From: Verrucomicrobiota bacterium
Lineage (GTDB): Bacteria > Verrucomicrobiota > Kiritimatiellia > CAIVKH01
DNA length: 64,000 nucleotides
Reading direction: 5' to 3'
Assembly: GCA_024233345.1 (NCBI GenBank)
Contig: JACKPT010000008.1
Location: 124,001-188,000 of the forward strand
The notes beneath the pieces are model-generated. The model worked only from the letters and a program-made list of their open reading frames with translations. It did no database searches and was not told where the DNA came from. Within the stretch, counting starts at the first letter, position 1. The number at the start of each line of letters is the position of its first letter. Position numbers and translations under genes: made by a program. Of the stretch, positions 9,717 to 17,675 are shown piece by piece.

Positions 9717-10928
9717 ATGAAGCGAGTCGTTATTACCGGCATGGGCATTGTATCGTGTATCGGGAACACCAAGGAGGAGGTTCGGCGTTCTCTCTACGAG
9801 AGCTTGTCCGGAATCACCCCGAATGAATCGTATAAGGAACTGGGGCTTCGCAGCCAGTTGTCCGGGTCCCTGAACATCAATCCCGCAGAATTTATCGACC
9901 GAAAGGTCTACCGCTTCATGGGGCCCACCGCCGCCTACACCTATATTGCCATGGACCGGGCGATTCAGGATGCAGGCCTGACCCCCGAGGAAGTCTCGAC
10001 CCCCCGCAGTGGGCTGGTGGTCGGTACCGGCGGCGGTTGCCCTTCGATCCTCGTTGAAAAGGCGGATCTCCTTCGCGAAAAGGGCGTTCGACGTCTCGGT
10101 CCCTACGTGGTGACCTCCACCATGACCAGCACGGTTTCCGCCTGCCTCGCCACCCCGTTTGGGATCAAGGGGGTCAACTATTCGATCTGTTCGGCCTGCG
10201 CGACCAGCGGCCACTGCATTGGCCACGCCATGGAATTGATCCAGTTGGGCAAACAGGACATTGTATTCGCCGGAGGCGCTGACGAAGAGCACTGGACCGC
10301 GGCAATGATGTTTGACGCGATGGGAGCGCTTTCCACCCGGAATGATTCTCCCAAGACCGCATCGCGGCCCTATGACAAGGATCGCGATGGGTTCGTGGTG
10401 GCGGGCGGCGGTGGGATGCTCGTGCTCGAAGACTATGACCGTGCGGTCAAGCGTGGAGCCCACATCTACGCAGAGGTTGTCGGCTATGGTGCCACTTCTG
10501 ACGGCAGCGACATGGTCGTTCCCTCCGGTGAAGGCGCCACCCGCTGCATGAACATGGCCCTCGAGATGGCGGGCAACCCCACCGTCGACTACATCAATGC
10601 CCACGGCACCAGCACCCCGGCCGGAGACGCCAAGGAACTGGAAGCCATCCGCACGGTGTTTGGCAGTCAGGTTCCCCCCATCACCTCTACCAAGTCCATT
10701 TCCGGTCATTCCCTCGGAGCCGCCAGTGTCCACGAGGCGATCTATTGCCTGCTGATGATGGAAGACAACTTCATTGCCCCGTCGGTGAATATCGAGACCA
10801 TCGATCCGGCGGCGGCGGATATGCCCATCCTCCAAGAGCGGAAAGATAATGCCAAACTTGACGTCGTGCTCTCCAACAGCTTCGGCTTCGGCGGCACCAA
10901 CGCGACCCTGATCTTCAAGAAGGTCTGA
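9717..10928 (+). CDS. fabB: 3-oxoacyl-ACP synthase I FabB
   Basis: Condensing enzyme that elongates the cis-3-decenoyl-ACP made by FabA. 403 residues. The Cys-His-His triad is visible: Cys161 in SICSACATSGHCIG, His in NAHGTSTPAGD and His in KSISGHSLGAAS. GGAAGGGAG lies just before the ATG. The presence of FabA next to it argues for KAS I rather than KAS II. It ends 1 bp before the convergent tonB stop codon, so transcription runs head to head. Confidence 0.93.
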   Translation: MKRVVITGMGIVSCIGNTKEEVRRSLYESLSGITPNESYKELGLRSQLSGSLNINPAEFIDRKVYRFMGPTAAYTYIAMDRAIQDAGLTPEEVSTPRSGLVVGTGGGCPSILVEKADLLREKGVRRLGPYVVTSTMTSTVSACLATPFGIKGVNYSICSACATSGHCIGHAMELIQLGKQDIVFAGGADEEHWTAAMMFDAMGALSTRNDSPKTASRPYDKDRDGFVVAGGGGMLVLEDYDRAVKRGAHIYAEVVGYGATSDGSDMVVPSGEGATRCMNMALEMAGNPTVDYINAHGTSTPAGDAKELEAIRTVFGSQVPPITSTKSISGHSLGAASVHEAIYCLLMMEDNFIAPSVNIETIDPAAADMPILQERKDNAKLDVVLSNSFGFGGTNATLIFKKV

Positions 10929-10929
10929 G

Positions 10930-11568
10930 TTACTTGGTGAACTGGTAGCGGATCGGCAGGTCGGCGGCGACCGGAGTCGGCAGCGATTGGGGCGGGGGCG
11001 AAAAAGGCGCGGCATCCCGCACCGCCTTCAGGGCAGCCCGAACCAGGCCCGGATCCCCCACCACGTGCCGGGGCTCCGCCGCATACAGCTCTCCCTGCGG
11101 TCCCAGCACCAGGTGCAACACGAGGTGACAGGATCGACCGGAGCGTCGCGCAGACACCGGATAGTACAGGTGATCAGCAATTTCATTGCACACTTGGTTC
11201 CAATACGAGGTCGTCACGTCCGGTGCCGGATCCGTGACCACCTGGGCCATCGCCTCCACCCGATCCGGGACCGGCTCCGGCAGGGCTTCCGACTCCACCG
11301 CCGCCACCGGCTCAGAAACAGGCGGCGCGGTTATAGCCGGCGGCATGGGAGCCGGCGTGATGGTTTCCGACTCTGGTGCTTTCGTCACGGGCTCCGGCGG
11401 GGCAACCTCCGGCGGGGGCACGGGCTGCCAGCGGGAAACCTGGATATCCAAAGTACGATCCGGCGGTTTCACCGCGGCCACCGGACGGCTTACCGGAAGA
11501 TCAAACAGCCCGACATGAACCATGGCCGAGACCCCCAGGCAAACGGATAGCAGCAGGGAGGACTTCAT
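10930..11568 (-). CDS. tonB: TonB-type energy transducer
   Basis: Periplasm-spanning protein passing proton-motive force from ExbBD to outer-membrane receptors. 212 residues: N-terminal membrane anchor (MKSSLLLSVCLGVSAMVHVG), a long Pro/Glu/Val linker (about residues 50-115), and a TonB C-terminal domain around YYPVSARRSGRSCHLVLHLVL. Its ATG overlaps the exbD stop by 4 bp. It is last in the run receptor-exbB-exbD-tonB, which favours TonB over TolA, although tolB-pal lies beyond fabAB and a dual role cannot be excluded. Confidence 0.75.
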   Translation of the reverse strand: MKSSLLLSVCLGVSAMVHVGLFDLPVSRPVAAVKPPDRTLDIQVSRWQPVPPPEVAPPEPVTKAPESETITPAPMPPAITAPPVSEPVAAVESEALPEPVPDRVEAMAQVVTDPAPDVTTSYWNQVCNEIADHLYYPVSARRSGRSCHLVLHLVLGPQGELYAAEPRHVVGDPGLVRAALKAVRDAAPFSPPPQSLPTPVAADLPIRYQFTK

Positions 11569-12005
11569 TCGGGTGCCTCGGAAGCGGTTGCAGCATCCTT
11601 GCCCACCAAATTCACCTCGGTCAGCCCGGCCAGCCTGGCTTGATCGAGCACCGACAAAATCCGGCCTGCGGGTGCCTGTTGATCCGCGATCAGTGAGAGT
11701 TTCCGGGTTGAGTCGGCAGCAGCCTGTTGGGCCAGGAATGCCAACAGACCCGCCTCGGCCAGCACCTCGCCCTGCAAGCGGATCTGCCCCTCAGCATTGA
11801 TTTCCAGCGCCACCGGCGCGGAGTCCGGGTGAACCACCTCGCCCCCTTGCATTGGTTGCAGGGAGAGATCGAGTTGCCGCTGCCGACTGTAGGTCGAGGT
11901 CAACAGAAAGAACACCAGGAGCAGGAACACGCAGTCCACCAGCGCGGTCAGCTCCATGCGCGGACGCAGGCGATGCCGCTCAACCAGGCGGATGCTTGGA
12001 TGCAT
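11565..12005 (-). CDS. exbD: ExbD/TolR-family biopolymer transporter
   Basis: Single-span inner-membrane partner of the ExbB proton channel. 146 residues, with the membrane segment at about residues 18-38 (LTALVDCVFLLLVFFLLTS) containing the essential Asp (LVDCVFLLLVFF). The periplasmic domain follows. It overlaps exbB upstream by 26 bp and tonB downstream by 4 bp, which indicates tight co-translation. Confidence 0.85.
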   Translation of the reverse strand: MHPSIRLVERHRLRPRMELTALVDCVFLLLVFFLLTSTYSRQRQLDLSLQPMQGGEVVHPDSAPVALEINAEGQIRLQGEVLAEAGLLAFLAQQAAADSTRKLSLIADQQAPAGRILSVLDQARLAGLTEVNLVGKDAATASEAPE

Positions 12006-12639
12006 GATCCTGTTCTCCGTGCAACGTGATCCAGGTTTCCATCAGTTCCTCGACCGCCTCCAGGCGGGTGGCAATCAACCGTTCGAATCCATGCCAGGCC
12101 AGGTAGGCCGGGATCGCCACCACCAGCCCGAACACAGTGGTCAGCAAGGCCTCCCAGATACCGCCGGCCAGAGCGGAAGGATTCACCTCACCGCCCCCCT
12201 GCTGCACTGCCAGAAAGGCCCGCACCATGCCCAGCACGGTGCCGAGCAGGCCCAGCAAGGGTGCGACCTGACTGATCACCGACAGGGTGGTGAGGTGCGC
12301 CTCCAGCCTGCGCTTGACCCCATGAGCGGCAAACAGCATCGCCTCCTCCAATCGCGCCCGCGATCGAGACCAATTCTCCCGAACGGCTGTCATCACCGGA
12401 CGCAGGCTGGGGGGCAGGGCCCGCACCTCCCAGTCCACCGGGGTTCCGGAAAGCAGGCGCGCCCGGACTCGCCTGACCCGGGCGGTAAATCCCCACTCCC
12501 ACAACCCAAGAACCAACAGACGCTCCAGGCTGATGGCCACCACCAGAAGGGAGCAGAGGAGGATGGGCGCCATCACCCATCCCCCCCGCTGAATCCAGTC
12601 GCTCAGGGTTTCCATGGACAGCATGGACGCTTCACTCAT
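11980..12639 (-). CDS. exbB: ExbB/TolQ-family proton channel
   Basis: Inner-membrane proton channel energising TonB. 219 residues with three membrane segments: one near residues 20-42 and two in the conserved C-terminal block, with the motifs APLLGLLGTVLGMVRAF and GGIWEALLTTVFGLVVAIPA typical of MotA/TolQ/ExbB. It starts 37 bp after the stop codon of the copper receptor gene, so receptor and energiser look like one operon. TolQ is the alternative name. Confidence 0.85.
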   Translation of the reverse strand: MSEASMLSMETLSDWIQRGGWVMAPILLCSLLVVAISLERLLVLGLWEWGFTARVRRVRARLLSGTPVDWEVRALPPSLRPVMTAVRENWSRSRARLEEAMLFAAHGVKRRLEAHLTTLSVISQVAPLLGLLGTVLGMVRAFLAVQQGGGEVNPSALAGGIWEALLTTVFGLVVAIPAYLAWHGFERLIATRLEAVEELMETWITLHGEQDHASKHPPG

Positions 12640-12676
12640 CGTGAATCCCCAGGGAAACGAACCGGCGACGTTCTCA

Positions 12677-14773
12677 TCAGAACCCCACCTTGGCGGTCAC
12701 ATAGAACGACCGCCCCGGGGCGGGTACTTCATCTCCAGCCGCCAGATCGCCGGCCGGAAGAACCGCCTCGCGGGTCAGGTGTTGGTTGTAGTCCTCATCG
12801 AACAGGTTCTCCACGCCCGCCTCCAATTCGAGGCCGCATGCGAGGACAAGACCGGCCCGGAGGTGAAACACCTGATAGGCTGCGGTTTCATCTTCGGGAA
12901 AGGTCTCGTCGATTCGATCCTGGGTTGCGGCAAACTGTAACCCCGCTTCAGCCCACCAGGACAAATCACCCGATGCGTCATAACGGATCGCGGCCTCTCC
13001 CCCCAGGGGCGGAATTTCCGGCAGATCCCGTCCATCGGTGGTGTTGCGTCCCGCGACGTAGGACAGAGAAGCAGGCAGGGTCCACCCTTCGGCAAGGGTC
13101 AGATCCATGGCTACCTCACCCCCAAAGAGCTCGGCGTCAATATTGCGGAAGCCCCGCACCGTGTCCAATGTACCGTCCCCGTTCACATCCACCCTGTCGA
13201 TCGCGGTTTGATAGATATAGTCATCCACCTGGGCAACAAACCCCGAAAGTTCAAACCGGCTGCGGGCATGCGTATAGACCGCCCCGGCGGTGGCTTCGAG
13301 CTTGTCCTCGGAATCCAACGCGGGATTGCCAATCAGGTACCCGCCGGGAGCCGGAGCGAAGGCAAAGAATTGTTCGGTGACCGCGGGGTAACGGCTGATC
13401 CGGCCCAGCCCGCCATACACCAGAAGCGGCTCTGCGGCCTGCCACTCGGCCAGAATGTTGCCGGAAAACAAGGTGTCATCCGCATCGCTCCGGCGCCCAT
13501 CCGGGCCATTATATCGCCCGTACAAATCGAGAATGGTTGCTGGAGGAATGCCCGGGCCGAAGAACATTTTATCCCCGGTGGCCCCCGCTTCGCTCTCCGC
13601 GAAATCCACCCGGCCGCCGACCCGTACCGTCAAAGCCTCCGACGACTCCAGGTTCAACTCGCCGAACAACCCATACACATCCCGGGTGACTTCCGGCCAG
13701 ATGTGATCCTTGAACGTCATCCCGGTAGCCAGCATTTTTCTGGTCCGGGTCGCATCCCGATCCAGATGTTCGGCATCCGCACCCACGGTCAACAACCGGC
13801 CATCCCCGGCCCGGAGATCCAACGCGACCTTGGCGTTATAGGAAATGGCCTCGGAGGGAGTCTCCGCTTCCATCATCTTCCGGTTCGATTTGTTCTCGTT
13901 GTTCATCACGTGATCGACGAAGGCGTAGCCGCCGTTCACCTCAAACCGCTCGATGGTCTGGCCAGCCTGTTCCGAGCGATAGCCAAAGACCGTCATGGTT
14001 GCGGTGGACTCCTTGATATCCATGGGCAACGCGGGATAATCGACATCTTCTTCCTGCTTGAACAACACCGACCCAAACACCCGCTGCCCCTCCCCGGGGC
14101 GATAACCAAGGGACAGGGAGGCCGTATACTCATCCAGGTTGGCCGGAACCGTTTTGCCATCACCCGATTCATAGTCATTGAGGCTGGCCATGCCCGCTTC
14201 GGCCCGGAAGTCCAGGTCTTCGGTTCCCCCCTGGGCCGTGGCCGATGATGAATAGCCATCGCGCCCCTCATCCCAAGTCACCCGCACATCCCCTTCCACA
14301 CCGGAACCCGCGCCAACCCCGCGGTCATGGTCCGGGTTGATCACCACCCGTCCGGCGGTGCCGCCATGGCCCAATGTCACCGAGGGCAGGGCCTTTTCCA
14401 CCACCACCGACTCCACAGCAAAGGGAGACACATAGCCAGCGGGAGGATCCATCCGCGAGGGGCAGGCCCCATATAGTGACAGACAACCAAGCTGGGTTTG
14501 CACCCGCTCCCACCCCAAACCGCGGATCACCGGCTCCGCCGCATTGGCACCGCGATACACTGCGGCAACCCCCGGCACGGACTTCACCGCCTCCGCCACC
14601 GATTGCCCGCGTGTCCCGGTTAACTCGCGGGACAGCAAGGCCCCCTGCCGCTCGGTCAGCGCCGAAGCCTGCACGGTCAAAGCATCCAACTGCACCGCCT
14701 CCTCAGCCCTTGCGTGCAACCCATCCGCCAACAACAGCCATGGCCCCAAGGCCAATATCATTTTCTTGATCAT
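12677..14773 (-). CDS. oprC: TonB-dependent outer-membrane copper receptor, OprC/NosA type
   Basis: Outer-membrane barrel for copper import. The start is the ATG at 14773 (MIKKMILALGPWLLL), preceded by AGAAGGA; signal peptide of about 23 residues; 698 residues overall. The plug domain contains GTRGQSVAEAVKSVPGVAAVYRG. The copper-ligand pattern known from OprC is present: CxxxM (Cys104-Met108 in YGACPSRMDPP) and HxM (His288-Met290 in FVDHVMNN), 184 residues apart. The protein ends in Phe, as barrels do. Upstream is a small HPCPMC protein and downstream are exbB-exbD-tonB. Receptor family is strong; copper specificity rests on the ligand pattern. Confidence 0.87.
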   Translation of the reverse strand: MIKKMILALGPWLLLADGLHARAEEAVQLDALTVQASALTERQGALLSRELTGTRGQSVAEAVKSVPGVAAVYRGANAAEPVIRGLGWERVQTQLGCLSLYGACPSRMDPPAGYVSPFAVESVVVEKALPSVTLGHGGTAGRVVINPDHDRGVGAGSGVEGDVRVTWDEGRDGYSSSATAQGGTEDLDFRAEAGMASLNDYESGDGKTVPANLDEYTASLSLGYRPGEGQRVFGSVLFKQEEDVDYPALPMDIKESTATMTVFGYRSEQAGQTIERFEVNGGYAFVDHVMNNENKSNRKMMEAETPSEAISYNAKVALDLRAGDGRLLTVGADAEHLDRDATRTRKMLATGMTFKDHIWPEVTRDVYGLFGELNLESSEALTVRVGGRVDFAESEAGATGDKMFFGPGIPPATILDLYGRYNGPDGRRSDADDTLFSGNILAEWQAAEPLLVYGGLGRISRYPAVTEQFFAFAPAPGGYLIGNPALDSEDKLEATAGAVYTHARSRFELSGFVAQVDDYIYQTAIDRVDVNGDGTLDTVRGFRNIDAELFGGEVAMDLTLAEGWTLPASLSYVAGRNTTDGRDLPEIPPLGGEAAIRYDASGDLSWWAEAGLQFAATQDRIDETFPEDETAAYQVFHLRAGLVLACGLELEAGVENLFDEDYNQHLTREAVLPAGDLAAGDEVPAPGRSFYVTAKVGF

Positions 14774-14919
14774 CGACAATCCTTCTGGTTTCAAAAAATA
14801 TTATGGTTCACGAGAGACACGCCTTGTTTCCGCGAATGCGTAAGCAACAAAGCGCGCCGACCCCAGGGACGCAGACCAAAGACCCCTTCGGTTTGCCCCG
14901 GATAAACGCTACGAGTGAA

Positions 14920-15345
14920 TCAGCCCAGAGGAAGGCGCGGCGGTGGCACGGGCGGCTCACCGGAATATTGAGTGGAAAAAAGACAGGACAGATGCGTTCG
15001 GGACTGGATCCCGGCGGTGCGCCTTTGCAGGGGTTGATGCACCGGAAGCAGGGCATCCAGGCGCGGCAAGGGAGGCGCGGGGGCAATCGCGTCATGGGTT
15101 GGATTCGCGGCCTGGCGAGCCTCCTTGATCGCACAACACATCGGACAGGGATGGTCCCCGTCAAACGTCATGACCACACCCTGTTTCAACCCGCGCGCTG
15201 AGGAATAGTCCACCAGCATCCGGCTCCAGGCAATGGACTGAAGAACCACCCAATGCCCGCCCAGCATGCCGAAAACAGCGGCGCCAGCGATCCAGCGGAT
15301 CCATCGATGATGACGAGAACGAGTCACAGCAGCGACCTTAGCCAC
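14920..15345 (-). CDS. Small HPCPMC-motif membrane protein next to copper receptor (DUF2946-like)
   Basis: About 141 residues if started at the GTG at 15345. One hydrophobic segment (about residues 18-38) is followed by MTFDGDHPCPMCCAIKEA, a Cys-rich motif, and a Pro/Arg-rich C-terminus. Small proteins of this layout often neighbour TonB-dependent copper receptors, and the two Cys plus Met could bind copper; that is inference. It lies 146 bp upstream of the receptor in the same direction. The start is uncertain: no clear ribosome site, and the first codon lies 3 bp outside the left 40-bp repeat of the toxin-antitoxin cassette, so the native 5' region may have been altered by that insertion. 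Confidence 0.55.
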   Translation of the reverse strand: MAKVAAVTRSRHHRWIRWIAGAAVFGMLGGHWVVLQSIAWSRMLVDYSSARGLKQGVVMTFDGDHPCPMCCAIKEARQAANPTHDAIAPAPPLPRLDALLPVHQPLQRRTAGIQSRTHLSCLFSTQYSGEPPVPPPRLPLG

Positions 15346-15347
15346 CG

Positions 15348-15387
15348 GACGCGAACAGTCAAGTATTGTGGCGCCGCAGGATGGCAT
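15348..15387. repeat. Left 40-bp direct repeat of the toxin-antitoxin cassette
   Basis: Matches 16330-16369 at 38 of 40 positions (differences at 15357 and 15370). On the minus strand it corresponds to the last codons and stop of the U32 gene plus 11 bp beyond, so it is a detached copy of that gene's 3' end. Confidence 0.9.
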
Positions 15388-15544
15388 TTTGTTTGGAAGA
15401 CCGTCTGAAGAAAGTATCGAAGAGCAATCTTCATGCTGCGGTGGACTACGGTGAACTGGAAGGAAGAGGTAATGAATCTCCCAGATCCTTAGCGACCTCG
15501 TTCTACCTTCACCACATGGGCGAAGCTGAATCAAGCGTATCACG

Positions 15545-15591
15545 GGCTCGCATAGCTCGCCCCAAATGGTTGTGGGGCGGAGCTATGAGCC
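15545..15591. repeat. Imperfect hairpin upstream of the antitoxin gene
   Basis: Arms at 15545-15564 and 15573-15591 are nearly complementary (single bulges) with an 8-nt loop. The right arm contains GGGGCGGAGCTATG, a core shared with intergenic hairpins at 26484 and 39298. The 292 bp from 15388 to 15679 hold no convincing gene; this hairpin and the antitoxin promoter are all that is seen. Confidence 0.6.
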
Positions 15592-15679
15592 GCCGAAGTG
15601 TCGCCAAGGATTAAGGTGAATCTTGTTTACCCTCTTATACCCTTGACAGTGACGTATATCCACTGAATATTTATACGTC

Positions 15680-15919
15680 ATGAACACAAAACTGACATTA
15701 CGCCTCGACAACCGCCTGATTGACCGCGCCAAACACGCGGCAGCGAAACGTGGCAAATCCGTATCTCAAATGGTGTCGGAGTTTTTCGACTCCCTTGAGG
15801 GTGGAGATCAGGCAACGCCTGCTTATCCCCCCATTACATCGGCACTTCTTGGCTCACTCCGCGGAAAGTCTTTGTCGAAGGATGATTACCACCGCCATCT
15901 TCGGGATAAGTACCTTTGA
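15680..15919 (+). CDS. Antitoxin, DUF6364/ribbon-helix-helix-like
   Basis: 79-residue protein starting MNTKLTLRLDNRLIDRAKHA, the ribbon-helix-helix pattern (beta strand, then a basic helix and KSVSQMVSEFFD), as in DUF6364 antitoxins. The C-terminus (LLGSLRGKSLSKDDYHRHL) would wrap the toxin. It probably represses its own promoter and neutralises the PIN toxin downstream, whose TTG start overlaps this stop codon. Confidence 0.8.
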   Translation: MNTKLTLRLDNRLIDRAKHAAAKRGKSVSQMVSEFFDSLEGGDQATPAYPPITSALLGSLRGKSLSKDDYHRHLRDKYL

Positions 15920-16329
15920 AAGCGCTGCTGGATACGAACGTTGTCCTTGATGTGCTCTTGGACCGCAAACCGCACTCGGTTGAATCAGCAGAAGTCTTTC
16001 GATTCATTGAGCAGGGCCAGGCTGAAGGATTATTGTGCGCAACGACCATAACAACGCTTGATTACCTCCTATCGCAATGCATGAAACGAAATGAATCTCG
16101 CAAGCTTCTGTCTCAGCTACTCAAGCTCTTTGAGGTCGCGTCCGTCAATCGGGCGGTTATTGAAGATGCGCTGGCGAGCCGAATGGATGATTTTGAAGAT
16201 GCCGTCCTGGATCATGCTGCTCTGAACAGCGGCGCTGACGTCATTGTCACCAGAAACTCAAAAGATTTCTCCCGCGGAAAATCCAACGTCATGGATCCGA
16301 GACAATTTATTGTCTTAATGAAAGACTGA
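15916..16329 (+). CDS. PIN-domain ribonuclease toxin (VapC-like)
   Basis: 137-residue PIN nuclease. The acidic metal-binding residues are visible: Asp6 in LLDTNVVLDVLL, then the later acidic pair in MDDFEDAVLDHAAL, and the late VIVTRNSKDF strand typical of this branch. Translation begins at a TTG that shares bases with the antitoxin stop (TTGA). The stop codon (16327-16329) lies directly against the right 40-bp repeat, so the cassette ends exactly with this gene. Confidence 0.85.
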   Translation: MKALLDTNVVLDVLLDRKPHSVESAEVFRFIEQGQAEGLLCATTITTLDYLLSQCMKRNESRKLLSQLLKLFEVASVNRAVIEDALASRMDDFEDAVLDHAALNSGADVIVTRNSKDFSRGKSNVMDPRQFIVLMKD

Positions 16330-16369
16330 GACGCGAACCGTCAAGTATTGTAGCGCCGCAGGATGGCAT
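16330..16369. repeat. Right 40-bp direct repeat (within the 3' end of the U32 gene)
   Basis: 38/40 identical to 15348-15387. It contains the functional stop codon and the last codons (ending HAILRRYNT) of the minus-strand U32 gene. Confidence 0.9.
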
Positions 16370-17561
16370 GCTCAGGGAGCGGGGTTGAAAAGCGGGCCTG
16401 CACTCTGGAGCCGCACCGGGCACGATCCAGCGGCTGGCCGGATTCGTCGAGGAGAGTCAGGACCTCGGCGGTTCCGCAGGCATCGCCGGGGGCAATCCAT
16501 GCCACAGCGTCTCCAAGCGCGAACGCATTCTTCACCGACAGGATATGGAAAGCGCCCTCCCGGTGTTCGGGCAATGCCAGAATCTCGCCGGTACTGACCG
16601 GGCGGTTGTGGGTTTGCAGCACCCCGGGATCTGCGGCAGGATAGCCAAAAGCAAAGCCCTTGGCATAGGGGCGGTGGCTGACCGCTTCAAGTTCCCGCAG
16701 CCAACCCGGGTCCATTTCATAGCCATCCGGATCAGCAGCAAACCGGTCCAGAGCCGCGCGATAAACCCGGGCCACTGAAGCAACGTAATATTCACTCTTC
16801 ATTCGCCCCTCCACCTTCAGCGATCGCACCCCCGTCCGGACCAGCTCGGGAATGTGTTCGATCAGACACAGGTCGGTCGATCCCAGAAAGATGGTTTCAC
16901 GCCCGGTCTCGAAGACCGGAAAGGATTCACCGGGCCGCTTGCTTTCCACCAGCTGCCACTCCCACCGGCATGACTGTTTACAAGCCCCGGTTGAGCCGCT
17001 TTGTCCACAGAGGTGCGCAGAAAGCAGGCAACGGCCGGACACCGCCATGCACATCGCGCCGTGGACAAATACCTCCACCTCCACATCGCTGCCCCTGACC
17101 ACCGCCTCCGCATCCGCGAGACTGCATTCCCGGGCCAGCACAACACGGGTCGCCCCATAGTGACCCCAGAAGCGCGCGGCCTCTACATTGGCCGTGCTCA
17201 ACTGGGTGGAGATATGCAGCTCCAGCTCCGGGCGCATCCGCCGGGTCAAGGCGATCGCGCCCACATCCGACAGAATCACCGCATCCATGGGGATCCCCCG
17301 GGTCGCATCCAGCCAGGCCTCCACCTGCGGGAGGTCATTCTGAAAGATCAGGCTGTTGGCGGCTACATAGCACTTCTTTCCCATGGCCTGGGCATACCCG
17401 ACTGCCTCCGCCAGCTCCGCCACCCCGAACGAGGACTGGTCCGGACGCATCGACAAACCCGCAGCCCCGACATAGACCGCATCCGCACCGTAGGCCAGAG
17501 CCATGCGGAGCTTGGATAAATTTCCCGCAGGCAGCAGCAACTCTGGAAGCTGATTGGTCAT
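16341..17561 (-). CDS. trhP: U32 family protein, TrhP-like tRNA hydroxylation factor
   Basis: Matches the YegQ/TrhP branch of peptidase family U32, which supports prephenate-dependent 5-hydroxyuridine formation at tRNA position 34. Seen: N-terminal ELLLPAGNLSKLRMALAYGADAVYVG, the U32 signature EVFVHGAMCMAVSGRCLLS, and a Cys set (CGQSGSTGACKQSCRWEW) that would hold a cluster. The start is set at the ATG at 17561 (MTNQLPEL), where alignment to the family begins; an upstream extension to 17642 looks non-coding. About 406 residues against 453 in E. coli. Its last codons lie in the right repeat of the adjacent toxin-antitoxin cassette, and the reading frame is intact. Confidence 0.8.
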   Translation of the reverse strand: MTNQLPELLLPAGNLSKLRMALAYGADAVYVGAAGLSMRPDQSSFGVAELAEAVGYAQAMGKKCYVAANSLIFQNDLPQVEAWLDATRGIPMDAVILSDVGAIALTRRMRPELELHISTQLSTANVEAARFWGHYGATRVVLARECSLADAEAVVRGSDVEVEVFVHGAMCMAVSGRCLLSAHLCGQSGSTGACKQSCRWEWQLVESKRPGESFPVFETGRETIFLGSTDLCLIEHIPELVRTGVRSLKVEGRMKSEYYVASVARVYRAALDRFAADPDGYEMDPGWLRELEAVSHRPYAKGFAFGYPAADPGVLQTHNRPVSTGEILALPEHREGAFHILSVKNAFALGDAVAWIAPGDACGTAEVLTLLDESGQPLDRARCGSRVQARFSTPLPEHAILRRYNT

Positions 17562-17675
17562 GGACAAGCCACAGCATTGCCTCTTTTCCGCCCGAGCACG
17601 AATCTTTTCCGTCGCGCACTTTGACCGACAGGCTCCCTGCACACCGCAGCTTTCCGGACCGGTGCGGGCGGACCC

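Larger units (their letters stand above)
15348..16369. mobile_element. 982-bp toxin-antitoxin cassette bounded by 40-bp direct repeats
   Basis: The two repeats are 982 bp apart and enclose only the hairpin, the antitoxin and the PIN toxin. The right repeat completes the U32 gene; the left one is a spare copy of its 3' end. This is the layout left by insertion into a gene's 3' end with preservation of that gene. No recombinase is encoded inside. Confidence 0.7.

Noticed and set aside
8925..11015. N-terminal extension of tolB to over 1000 codons
   Set aside because: The extension runs antisense through fabA and fabB; the signal peptide and ribosome site fix the start at 8924.
11565..12639. Assigning these as tolR-tolQ because tolB-pal is nearby
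   Set aside because: They directly follow a TonB-dependent receptor and precede a TonB-like transducer, with fabAB separating them from tolB-pal; Exb names fit better, though not proven.
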